DNA of 41,600 nt from an uncultured Clostridia bacterium (GTDB lineage Bacteria > Bacillota > Clostridia > Oscillospirales > Ruminococcaceae). The number at the start of each line of letters is the position of its first letter. Within the stretch, counting starts at the first letter, position 1. Location of the stretch: NCBI GenBank assembly GCA_938014915.1, contig CALLQQ010000083.1, forward strand, positions 1-41,600, in the 5' to 3' direction. The notes beneath the pieces were generated by a model. It did no database searches and was not told the DNA's origin. It worked only from the letters and a program-made list of their open reading frames with translations. Made by a program: the position numbers and the translations under genes. Shown here in pieces: positions 8,020 through 15,634 of the stretch.

Positions 8020-9513
8020 ATGCGACAAATTAAAATTTTCGACACGACTTTGAGAGATGGCGAGCAATCGCCCGGGTGCAGTATGAACCTATCCGAGAAA
8101 ATCGAAATTGCTAGGCAGCTTGAAAAACTTGGCGTTGATGTAATCGAGGCAGGATTCGCCATTGCATCGCCCGATGATTTCAATTCAGTAAAAACTATCG
8201 CAGAAACGATTAAAAATTGCACGGTAGCAAGTTTGGCAAGATGCGTAAAGGGCGATATCGATAGAGCGTGGGAGGCTGTTAAGGGTGCTAATCGCCCTAG
8301 AATCCACACATTCCTAGCGACAAGTGAGATTCATATGAAATATAAGTTGAAGATGACCCCGGAAGAAGTCGTCAATAGGGTTGCCGATATGGTTAGCTAT
8401 GCAAAAAGTTTATGCGATGATATTGAATTTTCTGCTGAGGATGCTTCAAGGAGCGATAAAGACTTCTTAGTAACAGTATTCAATACAGCGATCGAAAGCG
8501 GCGCTACTACTATCAATATCCCCGATACTGTCGGATATGCGACACCGATTGAAATGTTCGATCTTGTATCCTATATAAAAGAGCGCCTAGTCAATCCAGA
8601 TGTTGTTATATCGGTGCATTGCCATGACGATTTAGGATTATCTACTGCGAATTCACTTGCGGCTGTTCGTGCGGGCGCAGCACAAGTTGAATGCACAATT
8701 AACGCAATTGGTGAGAGGGCGGGCAATACCTCCCTAGAGGAAATCGTGATGGGAATAAAGACACGTGCTGATTACTACAATGCGTACACGAATGTTGATA
8801 GCACGCAAATTTACCGTGCTAGCCGATTAGTATCTACAATTACCGGTGTTGCCGTGCCGCCGAATAAGGCCATTGTCGGCGATAATGCATTCGCACATGA
8901 GGCGGGAATACACCAGCACGGTGTGTTGGAGAATCCCGAAACATATGAAATAATGTCACCCGAAACAATCGGTGTCCCGCAAAATAAGATGGTGCTTGGC
9001 AAACATTCTGGAAAGCACGCATTCGAAGATAGATTGAAAGACTTAGGTTATACATTAACAAATGATGATTTGTTAGAGGCATTCGATAGGTTCAAGAGAT
9101 TAGCCGATAAGAAAAAGGTCGTTTCCGATAGAGATATTGAAGCAATTGTTTCAACGACAAAATTCCAGATCAATGACAAGGTCGAATTTGTAAGGTATCA
9201 AGTCAATGCTGAAACGGGCAAAATTCCTTCCGCAACAGTAGAAGTCAAGATTGGCGATGATGTCGTAAGCGGAAGTGGAACGGGTGATGGTCCAGTCGAA
9301 GCATGTTATACCGTGATTAATAATATTGTCGGTATTGACTTCACATTAGATGAATATCATGTTCATGCCGTTTCCGGCGGTGAGGACGCCCTTGGCGAAG
9401 CTATCGTAAAAATTAGCAAAGATGATGAAATCATCCGGGGCAGAGGTCTTAGTACCGACGTCGTAGAAGCATCCGTACTTGCATATATTAATGCGATTAA
9501 TAAGGTATGGTAA
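8020..9513 (+). CDS. leuA: 2-isopropylmalate synthase
   Basis: Condenses acetyl-CoA with 2-oxoisovalerate, first committed step of leucine synthesis; normally inhibited by leucine. Seen: 497 residues, the usual bacterial length. FDTTLRDGEQSPGCSM at the N-terminus (catalytic Arg/Asp), SVHCHDDLGLSTANSLAA with the metal histidines, NAIGERAGN, then HQHGVL and GKHSGKHAF. A C-terminal regulatory domain (roughly residue 370 on, ending near GRGLSTDVVEASVLAY) is complete. Start: ATG 8020 with AAAAGGAG 7 nt before; an in-frame ATG at 7981 lies just after the terminator without a ribosome site. Controlled by the leucine T-box. Confidence 0.97.
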   Translation: MRQIKIFDTTLRDGEQSPGCSMNLSEKIEIARQLEKLGVDVIEAGFAIASPDDFNSVKTIAETIKNCTVASLARCVKGDIDRAWEAVKGANRPRIHTFLATSEIHMKYKLKMTPEEVVNRVADMVSYAKSLCDDIEFSAEDASRSDKDFLVTVFNTAIESGATTINIPDTVGYATPIEMFDLVSYIKERLVNPDVVISVHCHDDLGLSTANSLAAVRAGAAQVECTINAIGERAGNTSLEEIVMGIKTRADYYNAYTNVDSTQIYRASRLVSTITGVAVPPNKAIVGDNAFAHEAGIHQHGVLENPETYEIMSPETIGVPQNKMVLGKHSGKHAFEDRLKDLGYTLTNDDLLEAFDRFKRLADKKKVVSDRDIEAIVSTTKFQINDKVEFVRYQVNAETGKIPSATVEVKIGDDVVSGSGTGDGPVEACYTVINNIVGIDFTLDEYHVHAVSGGEDALGEAIVKISKDDEIIRGRGLSTDVVEASVLAYINAINKVW

Positions 9514-9531
9514 TAGATATACTATCTTGAG

Positions 9532-9575
9532 AATAGGATTGCACTGGCGGTTCATCGTTATAGTGCAATCCTATT
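9532..9575 (+). terminator. Inverted repeat after leuA, probable terminator
   Basis: A perfect 14-bp stem (9532-9545 with 9562-9575) encloses a 16-nt loop. The following T-tract is short (ATTTCATT), so termination is likely but the hairpin may instead or also protect the 3' end. Confidence 0.72.
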
Positions 9576-9599
9576 TCATTATACCTGGTGATAAATTAA

Positions 9600-9628
9600 T
9601 TGACATTCGCCATGTAATAATGTATAGT
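9600..9628 (+). promoter_or_regulatory. Sigma-A promoter of the helicase-loader gene
   Basis: TTGACA (9600-9605), 17-bp spacer, TATAGT (9623-9628), about 40 bp before the coding start at 9670. Confidence 0.82.
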
Positions 9629-9669
9629 TTTTATATGGTATGAAGTTATTTAAGGGAGGAAATTTGCTA

Positions 9670-10653
9670 ATGAAATTTGGCTCAAAAGCATACGAACATG
9701 CACTAACGGAACTTTCCCGCAGGCGTGCCCGCTCAAAGTATGAATATGAAAATCGTATTGCCGATATAGAGAAGAAAATTCCCGAAATTGCGAACCTCCG
9801 AAGTGAATTGGCGAATACCAGCATTAAACTATCTAAAATTATTCTAGCTAGGAATGACAATACCAATGAGCTTATAAAGCAAATGGCCGATGAAAACCTC
9901 GCCATGCAGAAAAGCATTGATAATCTTCTCGTCCAGAATGGCTATTCCCCCGACTACATAAAATATCAATTCTATTGTGATTTGTGCGAAGATAGCGGCT
10001 ATCATAAGGGGAAGCGTTGCAGCTGCTTTAACGCATTGCTGAAGAATTTTAGCTCAAAGGATTTATCGGGAGCATCGCATATCAGGCTATCCTCATTTGA
10101 AACTTTTAAGCTTGGTTATTACTCCGATAGCTTTAATGAGGATTTGGGCATAGTGCCACGAAAGAAAATGGAGGAAATCCTGCGTTATTGTGAGAAATAT
10201 GCCGATGAATTCTCCACCGAATCAAAAAGCATATGTATGTCCGGTCAAACGGGAGTGGGTAAAACACATCTTTCGCTATCCATTGCAAAAGAAGTAATCT
10301 CGAAAGGATTCAATGTCATATATGGATCGTCGCAAGATTTACTTCGCAATGTTGAGAGGGAGCACTTCGGCAAAAGTAGTGACGATAAAGATGCGCTCGG
10401 TTCATTGCTTGGTTGTGATTTACTCATTATGGACGATTTAGGCACAGAATTTGAGAGTTCATTTTATAACTCCGTTATATATAATGTGATTAATTCAAGA
10501 CTTAATAAGGGGCTCCCTACCATTATTAGCACGAATCTTAATTTATCCGAGCTTGAATCACGATATTCCGACCGTGTTGTATCAAGACTAATGGTATACG
10601 ATTTTCTTCGATTCGTCGGTAGTGATATTCGCCAGATTAAGCGTTTTAAATAA
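9670..10653 (+). CDS. DnaC/DnaI-like helicase-loader ATPase
   Basis: AAA+ ATPase of the DnaC/DnaI type, expected to load the replicative helicase DnaB/DnaC onto DNA. Seen: 327 residues. Residues 20-90 are charged and likely coiled. A cysteine cluster (C103, C106, C117, C119) before the ATPase domain resembles the zinc site of DnaI-type loaders. Walker A GQTGVGKT is at 192-199, Walker B LLIMDDLGTE at 251-260, and the arginine-rich end is RYSDRVVSRLMVYDFLRFVG. Start: ATG 9670 is chosen over ATG 9640 because GGGAGGA lies 9 nt before it. It stands alone with its own promoter and terminator. Members of this family also occur on phages and transposons (IstB), but nothing mobile surrounds it. Confidence 0.88.
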   Translation: MKFGSKAYEHALTELSRRRARSKYEYENRIADIEKKIPEIANLRSELANTSIKLSKIILARNDNTNELIKQMADENLAMQKSIDNLLVQNGYSPDYIKYQFYCDLCEDSGYHKGKRCSCFNALLKNFSSKDLSGASHIRLSSFETFKLGYYSDSFNEDLGIVPRKKMEEILRYCEKYADEFSTESKSICMSGQTGVGKTHLSLSIAKEVISKGFNVIYGSSQDLLRNVEREHFGKSSDDKDALGSLLGCDLLIMDDLGTEFESSFYNSVIYNVINSRLNKGLPTIISTNLNLSELESRYSDRVVSRLMVYDFLRFVGSDIRQIKRFK

Positions 10654-10683
10654 AAATACCGCCCATTCACGGGCGGTATTTTT
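10652..10683. terminator. Bidirectional terminator between loader gene and dinB
   Basis: A perfect 13-bp stem (10652-10664 with 10671-10683) with loop ATTCAC is flanked by five A and five T, so it serves both converging genes. Confidence 0.92.
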
Positions 10684-10688
10684 ATCGC

Positions 10689-11927
10689 TTATTTAAACAT
10701 TGTATTAGGTAGCACGGATATATCCTGACGAATCTTCTTCATTTTTAAATCCCCCATTAATGTTGCCATAGTAATCGAATCATCACCATATTTATTCCTT
10801 ATCTCTATCATTGCTCTTTCTATTAAATCATTCTTTCTATGCTTTTCATGGTTGAAGAATAAGTCAAGTTGCATCGGTATCCTCTCATCTTGTAAATTTA
10901 TCGCTCGGATCGTCACTGCTCGGACTTTTTTCCTCCATGCATAATTCTGCTGGAATATCTCCTTTGCTTTCAATGCTAGATCCATTGCATTCTGCGTTGG
11001 GCAATCCGTTCCTGCTTGGAATTGCGCCGTCTTTAATTCGTTATCCCTTATTGAAATTTGCACTCCGGTTGCCTTTAGCTTGTTTTCACGCAACTCGCTT
11101 GATACTTCCTGCGCTAATTTTAAGAGAACTCGCCATACCTCATTATCATCTTCTAAATCCTCACAGCAAGTTATACCCCTGCCGATGCTTTTAATCGGCA
11201 TATGATACCCACTTTTCATTACACGTGATGTATCTAGCCCATTCGCATATACCCATAGCATATCACCATTCTTACCTAGGATTCTTTTCAGGAATGATGG
11301 TGAGCAATTCGCAACGTCGCCAATTGTGTGAATTTTATAATTTGCTAGCTTCTTCTTCGTTGCTGGCCCTATCCCTAGCAAGCTATTAGACGGTAATGCC
11401 CATACAATATCTTTGAAATTATCGCTATCGATGCAAGTGATAGCATCGGGCTTTTTCAAGTCTGAACCAAGCTTTGCAAAGATTTTATTATAGCTCACAC
11501 CGACTGAAATCGTCAGCCCTAATTCGCTTTTAATCTCCTCTTTAATCTTATGTGCAATTTCATAGCCATCACCAAATAACATTGTGCTACCGGTAACATC
11601 TAGCCAACATTCGTCAATGCCGAATGGCTCAATTTGGTCGGTATATCCATAGTAAATTTCCCGTGCTAATTTCGAATATTTCGCATATTCATTGAAATGG
11701 GGCGGCACGGTAATCAATTCGCTGCACTTTCGCCTTGCCTCCCATATTACATCGCCCGTATTAACTCCGTATTTCTTCGCCTCCTCGGACTTAGCAAGCA
11801 CTATACCATGTCTATCATCTTGAGAGCCGCATACCGCAACTGCCCTCCCCTTTAATGCGGGATTGAGCATACACTCCACCGTTGCATAGTAATTATTCAT
11901 ATCACAGTGTAAAATTATTCTTTCCAT
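10689..11927 (-). CDS. dinB: DNA polymerase IV-like Y-family translesion polymerase
   Basis: Error-prone polymerase that copies past lesions. Seen: 412 residues. The palm motif begins HCDMNNYYATVE (D9 metal ligand, Y14 at the steric-gate position). The second acidic motif is GIDECWLDVTGS, where most DinB proteins have DE-A/V-Y/F-LD. GVSYNKIFAKLGSDLKKP and the HhH segment LLGIGPATKKKL follow, with a little-finger domain after. MQLDLFF near the C-terminus fits the sliding-clamp binding motif. The DECWLDV variant is typical of a clostridial DinB branch, as I recall. Neighbours: faces an XRE repressor and ImmA/IrrE-like protease across a shared control region. The minus-strand promoter has a palindrome in its spacer, and I found no LexA box. 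Confidence 0.95.
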   Translation of the reverse strand: MERIILHCDMNNYYATVECMLNPALKGRAVAVCGSQDDRHGIVLAKSEEAKKYGVNTGDVIWEARRKCSELITVPPHFNEYAKYSKLAREIYYGYTDQIEPFGIDECWLDVTGSTMLFGDGYEIAHKIKEEIKSELGLTISVGVSYNKIFAKLGSDLKKPDAITCIDSDNFKDIVWALPSNSLLGIGPATKKKLANYKIHTIGDVANCSPSFLKRILGKNGDMLWVYANGLDTSRVMKSGYHMPIKSIGRGITCCEDLEDDNEVWRVLLKLAQEVSSELRENKLKATGVQISIRDNELKTAQFQAGTDCPTQNAMDLALKAKEIFQQNYAWRKKVRAVTIRAINLQDERIPMQLDLFFNHEKHRKNDLIERAMIEIRNKYGDDSITMATLMGDLKMKKIRQDISVLPNTMFK

Positions 11928-11941
11928 TGCCTTATTTCCCC

Positions 11942-11970
11942 TTGACTGAATATAAAAATTATCTTATAAT
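11942..11970 (+). promoter_or_regulatory. Promoter of the XRE-ImmA pair
   Basis: TTGACT (11942-11947), 17-bp spacer, TATAAT (11965-11970). Predicted start is near 11977, which falls inside operator 1. Confidence 0.84.
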
Positions 11971-11974
11971 TTAA

Positions 11975-11990
11975 GTGAAATATGTTTCAC
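11975..11990. promoter_or_regulatory. Operator 1 palindrome, GTGAAA-N4-TTTCAC
   Basis: A perfect 6+6 inverted repeat with 4-bp centre TATG starts 4 bp after the -10 of the + strand promoter, a classic repressor position. A further TTCAC-A-GTGAA palindrome overlaps its right arm (11986-11996). Probable binding site for the adjacent XRE protein. Confidence 0.75.
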
Positions 11991-12009
11991 AGTGAATCGT
12001 CCCATATCA

Positions 12010-12038
12010 ATTATATATGAAAGTTGTTTCACTGTCAA
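12010..12038 (-). promoter_or_regulatory. Promoter of dinB
   Basis: Full-consensus TTGACA (12038-12033), 17-bp spacer, TATAAT (12015-12010) reading toward dinB. Operator 2 occupies the spacer. Transcription would start near 12003 and cross operator 1 and the opposing promoter, leaving a leader of roughly 75 nt. Confidence 0.86.
12017..12032. promoter_or_regulatory. Operator 2 palindrome, ATGAAA-N4-TTTCAC
   Basis: Same design as operator 1 (5 of 6 positions symmetric, same 4-bp gap). It sits between the -35 and -10 of the dinB promoter, where bound repressor would block polymerase. Confidence 0.73.
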
Positions 12039-12071
12039 CATGAAAACAATCTTATTATTGGGGGTATTACC

Positions 12072-12482
12072 ATGTTATTTGGGCAGAAATTAAAGCAATT
12101 GAGGCTTAATGCGGGGTTAACTCAGGCGAATTTGGCAGGTGAATTAGGTGTAACTAAGCGAACATTAATCAATTATGAAACGGGGAAATGCTATCCGAAA
12201 AAGACCACAATCTATGCAAAAATTGCATCACTGTTCGGCGTTACTACCGATTACCTATTATCCGATGAAGACAATTTCATCATGGAAGCTGGCAATCACG
12301 GCGGCTCACATGCGATGAATCAAGCTAGGTCATTAGTGAGTGAAGTTAGCGGATTATTCGCTGGCGGCGCCCTCGATGAAGAAGATAAAGATGCCGTGAT
12401 GCAGGCGATAATGGATGCATATTGGGATGCTAAAAAGACAAATCAGAAATATGCTCAAACAACACTTAAAAAAGATGTATAG
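12072..12482 (+). CDS. XRE-family repressor (ImmR/DdrO-like)
   Basis: DNA-binding repressor, probable target of the protease encoded next. Seen: 136 residues. A helix-turn-helix domain covers about residues 6-63 (GLTQANLAGELGVTKRTLINYETGK). The C-terminal part is acidic and helical (VSGLFAGGALDEEDKDAVMQAI), the expected place for dimerisation and for cleavage sensitivity. Start: ATG 12072 with GGGGGT 8 nt before; an in-frame ATG at 12024 lacks a site. Neighbours: 29 bp or less before the metallopeptidase; the promoter in front carries a GTGAAA-N4-TTTCAC palindrome that implies autorepression. That it controls dinB is inferred from the second palindrome. There is no LexA-type serine peptidase domain. 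Confidence 0.86.
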   Translation: MLFGQKLKQLRLNAGLTQANLAGELGVTKRTLINYETGKCYPKKTTIYAKIASLFGVTTDYLLSDEDNFIMEAGNHGGSHAMNQARSLVSEVSGLFAGGALDEEDKDAVMQAIMDAYWDAKKTNQKYAQTTLKKDV

Positions 12483-12511
12483 GCGCATTTTATACGATGG
12501 GGGTGGATTAC

Positions 12512-13027
12512 TTGTCAAGTGATTATATTAATGATAGGGTGCTTGGTCTAATTAATACATACGATACTCGTGATCCATTTGAGATAGCTGAGCAATCGGG
12601 CATAAAAATATATTTGCGCAATGACTTCAAGCGTCTTAAAGGAATGTATATGGTGATACTGCGTAATAGATGTATTTTTATAAATAATAATTTATGCCAC
12701 CATACACAGCGCATTCTATGTGCGCACGAACTCGGGCATGATATTCTACATCGGCAGCTAGCTAAATCAAAAGCGTTGCAGGAATTCATGCTCTATGATA
12801 TGAAAAATCGCCCCGAATATGAAGCAAATGTTTTTGCAAGTGAGCTACTTCTACCCGATGAAGAGGTATATCAATATGTGCTTGATGGATATGACGTTGT
12901 GCAAATTGCGAGTATTATGAATACCGATATTAATTTGCTGCTCATTAAAATGGCGCAGCTTAATAAGCGTGGGTATGATTTCAAGACTCCGTATATTCCT
13001 AGCGGGGATTTTCTTGGTAAAATATAG
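12512..13027 (+). CDS. ImmA/IrrE-family metallopeptidase
   Basis: Predicted zinc endopeptidase that inactivates the partner XRE repressor, as ImmA does for ImmR and IrrE for DdrO. Seen: 171 residues. The HExxH zinc motif AHELGHDILH has H72, E73 and H76, and the third ligand is likely E104 in YEANVFASELLLP, the family hallmark. No signal peptide or membrane helix, so cytosolic. Start: TTG 12512, because GGGGGTGG lies 6 nt before it; an in-frame ATG at 12497 would start upstream of that site and lacks its own. Neighbours: follows the repressor on the same transcript. I see no sensor domain, so the activating signal is unknown. Confidence 0.87.
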   Translation: MSSDYINDRVLGLINTYDTRDPFEIAEQSGIKIYLRNDFKRLKGMYMVILRNRCIFINNNLCHHTQRILCAHELGHDILHRQLAKSKALQEFMLYDMKNRPEYEANVFASELLLPDEEVYQYVLDGYDVVQIASIMNTDINLLLIKMAQLNKRGYDFKTPYIPSGDFLGKI

Positions 13028-13048
13028 GTGTGTATCGCCTCTAAATTA

Positions 13049-13077
13049 TTGAAAATAACTTCTTATCATGGTATAAT
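13049..13077 (+). promoter_or_regulatory. Promoter of the lipid kinase gene
   Basis: TTGAAA (13049-13054), 17-bp spacer ending in TGG, then TATAAT (13072-13077), so an extended -10 as well. It starts 21 bp after the metallopeptidase stop, making the kinase at least partly independent of the repressor operon. Confidence 0.8.
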
Positions 13078-13135
13078 GCTAGATAATATGCCAAAGATTA
13101 TATATGCTTTAATTGCAATTATTGGGGGTTATATT

Positions 13136-14041
13136 ATGGAGAAATTTTTATCTAAACCAAAAAAGATATTGTTAATTTTAAATCCTAATGCGGGGAAGAA
13201 GAAATCAAAGAATGTGCTCGCCGATATTGTTGATATCTTTAACCGAAGCGGATATGAAACTACTGTTTATATAACATCAGAAGAGAAAGAGGCAACGCAT
13301 ATTGTAATCAATCGTTCCAATGGATTCGATATGATCGTTTGCTGCGGTGGTGACGGTACACTCAATGAGGTTATCACCGGTGTGATGGCTCTCCCCTCAC
13401 CTATACCGATCGGGTACATACCGGCCGGAACAACGAACGACACTGCAACAAGTCTAGGAATATCTAGGGATATTAACAAAGCGACGACGGATATTACTAA
13501 GGGCGAATTGCTACCGCACGATATTGGAATTTTTAATGAAAGTCTATATTTCTCTTATATTGCTTCGTTCGGCGCTTTTACAGAAGTATCTTATTCGACA
13601 TCGCAACAGTCGAAAAACCTCCTTGGGCATCTAGCATATATTTTAGAGGGAATTAAAGTCATCGGTAATATACGACCGTATAAGCTGAAGATACAGTATG
13701 ATGACAATTTTATTGAAGATGAATTCGTCTTTGGCGCAATAACGAATTCAAAGTCGGTAGCAGGTATTTTTAAAATATCGGCGGACGAACTAAAATTAAA
13801 TGACGGCAAATTTGAGATTATGTTAATAAGAAATCCCAAAAATCCTAACCAGCTAAGAAATATTATATACGGACTCACGACGCAAAAATATGACGGTGAA
13901 TATGTATCGCTACTTCATGCAAATACTATCAGCATCGATACTGAAGAATCCCTACCATGGACGATAGACGGCGAATATGGTGGAATGCACGATACGGTAA
14001 ATATACAGAATCTATATAGGGCGATTAATTTTGTTATATAA
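13136..14041 (+). CDS. Diacylglycerol/lipid kinase (DagK/YegS family)
   Basis: Phosphorylates a lipid such as diacylglycerol or undecaprenol using ATP, at the inner face of the membrane; the substrate cannot be read from sequence. Seen: 301 residues. ILLILNPNAGKKKSK at the N-terminus, the nucleotide-binding GGDGTLNEV at residues 71-79, and IGYIPAGTTNDTATSLGI follow the DAGK catalytic pattern. A beta-rich C-terminal half ends PWTIDGEYGG. Start: ATG 13136 with GGGGGTT 6-7 nt before; the reading frame is open upstream to 13028 but has no ribosome site there. It has its own promoter, so no functional link with the dinB cluster is implied. Confidence 0.9.
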   Translation: MEKFLSKPKKILLILNPNAGKKKSKNVLADIVDIFNRSGYETTVYITSEEKEATHIVINRSNGFDMIVCCGGDGTLNEVITGVMALPSPIPIGYIPAGTTNDTATSLGISRDINKATTDITKGELLPHDIGIFNESLYFSYIASFGAFTEVSYSTSQQSKNLLGHLAYILEGIKVIGNIRPYKLKIQYDDNFIEDEFVFGAITNSKSVAGIFKISADELKLNDGKFEIMLIRNPKNPNQLRNIIYGLTTQKYDGEYVSLLHANTISIDTEESLPWTIDGEYGGMHDTVNIQNLYRAINFVI

Positions 14042-14049
14042 AATTTATA

Positions 14050-14078
14050 TTGACAATGTTAACGTGAAAAGGTATCAT
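14050..14078 (+). promoter_or_regulatory. Promoter of the cellulase gene
   Basis: TTGACA (14050-14055), 17-bp spacer, TATCAT (14073-14078), 61 bp before the start codon and directly after the kinase gene. No operator palindrome seen. Confidence 0.78.
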
Positions 14079-14139
14079 TGAATTTGCAGGCTCAAAATAA
14101 AGATAGGCCAATTTATAGCATTACAATTAGGAGGACAAA

Positions 14140-15303
14140 ATGAAAAGACTTAAAAAAATAGCGATTACATTGCTAATATTAACAATGTCGCTAAATCTCT
14201 TTACGGCATGTAATAGCAAAAAGTCAACGATGAGGGATATTACATCGGCGGAACTTGTTGCTGATATGGGGCTCGGCTGGAATCTTGGCAACACGCTTGA
14301 TTCACTGCCCGATGAAACATCTTGGGGTAATCCAAAAGCGACTGAAGAATTAATTAAAGCAGTCAAAGATGCTGGATTTAAGACTGTTAGGATTCCGATA
14401 ACATGGATCGATCATACGGGCGATTCACCCGATTATGAAATTGATAATGAGTGGATGGACAGAGTTGAAGAAGTTGTCGGTTATGTTCTTGATAATGATA
14501 TGTATGCGATAATCAACATTCATCATGATGGCGGCAATGGAATTAGCGGTATGTGGCTAACTCCTAAAGAGGCCGACTTTGATGAGGGAATTGCAAGATT
14601 CACGAAAATCTGGGAGCAAATTTCCGAAAGATTTAAGGATTATTCCGATTATCTAATGTTCGAATCAATGAACGAAATTCACGATAATTATAAGAATCCA
14701 ACGCAAGAAAATAACGATATTATTGCAAAATTTAATCAGAAATTCGTAGATATTGTGAGGGAGTCTGGCGGAAATAATGCAAAAAGGCATCTACTAGTGC
14801 CCGGCTATAATACAAATATTGAGCAAACTATTGCTGGATTTGTTATGCCCGATGATGTAATTGAAGATAGGATTAGCGTTTCCGTACACTTCTATGATCC
14901 GTGGACATTTACGGCACAGGGGGAAAACTACACTCTCGAATGGGGCAAGTCCGGTCAAAGGGTCGATTCATGGGGGCAGGAGGATTGGGTAGATAGCATT
15001 TTCGCGAGGCTTAAAGAAACCTACATTGATAAAGGCATCCCCGTCATAATCGGCGAATACGGCGCTATCGTACGTGCTGAGGAAGGACACGAGCAGTTCA
15101 GAAGATATTATATGGAATATGTCACTAAGGCAGCATATGATAATGGTATTATGATGGTATATTGGGACAACGGCTATAACGGAACAAATGGCGAGGCATT
15201 CGGGCTATTCAACCGTGCCAATAATGAGCAATATCACAGCGAAATCATTGAGGCGATGGTTAGGGCATCTAGCAATAAAGATTATGAAATTGCATTGCCA
15301 TAG
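14140..15303 (+). CDS. GH5-family endoglucanase, lipoprotein
   Basis: Secreted, membrane-anchored glycoside hydrolase, probably cutting beta-1,4-glucan. Seen: 387 residues. A type II signal peptide has lipobox LFTAC (lipidated C24). The mature part opens with the GH5 blocks MGLGWNLGNTLDS, SWGNPKA, AGFKTVRIPITW and INIHHDGG. Acid/base glutamate is E179 in FESMNEI, and the nucleophile is E306 in VIIGEYGA. YWDNGYNG is near the end. It consists of one catalytic domain without carbohydrate-binding module, dockerin or S-layer domain, so it works at the cell surface. GGAGG precedes ATG by 6 nt. Own promoter and terminator. Xyloglucanase or mannanase activity cannot be ruled out. Confidence 0.92.
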   Translation: MKRLKKIAITLLILTMSLNLFTACNSKKSTMRDITSAELVADMGLGWNLGNTLDSLPDETSWGNPKATEELIKAVKDAGFKTVRIPITWIDHTGDSPDYEIDNEWMDRVEEVVGYVLDNDMYAIINIHHDGGNGISGMWLTPKEADFDEGIARFTKIWEQISERFKDYSDYLMFESMNEIHDNYKNPTQENNDIIAKFNQKFVDIVRESGGNNAKRHLLVPGYNTNIEQTIAGFVMPDDVIEDRISVSVHFYDPWTFTAQGENYTLEWGKSGQRVDSWGQEDWVDSIFARLKETYIDKGIPVIIGEYGAIVRAEEGHEQFRRYYMEYVTKAAYDNGIMMVYWDNGYNGTNGEAFGLFNRANNEQYHSEIIEAMVRASSNKDYEIALP

Positions 15304-15328
15304 AATATAATTATATATTAAAGCATAG

Positions 15329-15359
15329 AAAAGTGGAGTTTTTTAAAAACTCCACTTTT
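15329..15359. terminator. Bidirectional terminator between cellulase and csoR
   Basis: An A/T-flanked stem of about 13-15 bp (AAAAGTGGAGTTT pairing with AAACTCCACTTTT) lies between the convergent genes and serves both directions. Confidence 0.87.
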
Positions 15360-15361
15360 AT

Positions 15362-15625
15362 CTATTTCATTAACTTATCCATTAATGCCATTATTTCTTC
15401 AATCTTTTCATCTACATCACCATGTTCAAAAGCCTGTGTCACGCAAGAACCTAAATGCGCATGAATTATCTGACGGTTCACACTGCGTAAAATTGCAGTT
15501 GTCGCTAAAATCTGATTGGATATATCAATACAATACCTGTCGTCCTCAACCATTTTAATTAACCCGTCTAATTGTCCCCTTGCTGTTTTAAGCATACGGT
15601 TGATTTTTGTTTTATCAGCTTGCAT
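15362..15625 (-). CDS. csoR: CsoR-family copper-sensing repressor
   Basis: Cytosolic all-helical repressor that leaves DNA when it binds Cu(I). Seen: 87 residues. The three ligands of the CsoR site are present with exact family spacing: C32, then H57 (25 residues on) and C61 (4 further), in YCIDISNQ and HAHLGSC. These distinguish it from formaldehyde- and persulfide-sensing relatives, which lack the histidine or place it elsewhere. Neighbours: 9 bp after copA on the same transcript, with a G/C-tract palindrome in the copA promoter, so it should repress its own operon. A terminator follows. Confidence 0.92.
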   Translation of the reverse strand: MQADKTKINRMLKTARGQLDGLIKMVEDDRYCIDISNQILATTAILRSVNRQIIHAHLGSCVTQAFEHGDVDEKIEEIMALMDKLMK

Positions 15626-15634
15626 TTCTACCTC

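Noticed and set aside
9670..10653. IstB-type transposon helper instead of helicase loader
   Set aside because: No adjacent transposase or terminal repeats; the N-terminal coiled and cysteine regions fit a chromosomal DnaI-like loader.
11928..12071. LexA/SOS box (GAAC-N4-GTTC type) at dinB
   Set aside because: Read on both strands and none found; the palindromes there are GTGAAA-N4-TTTCAC, a different class.
14140..15303. Cellulosomal enzyme
   Set aside because: The mature protein ends with the GH5 domain; there is no dockerin or binding module, and the lipobox anchors it to the cell.
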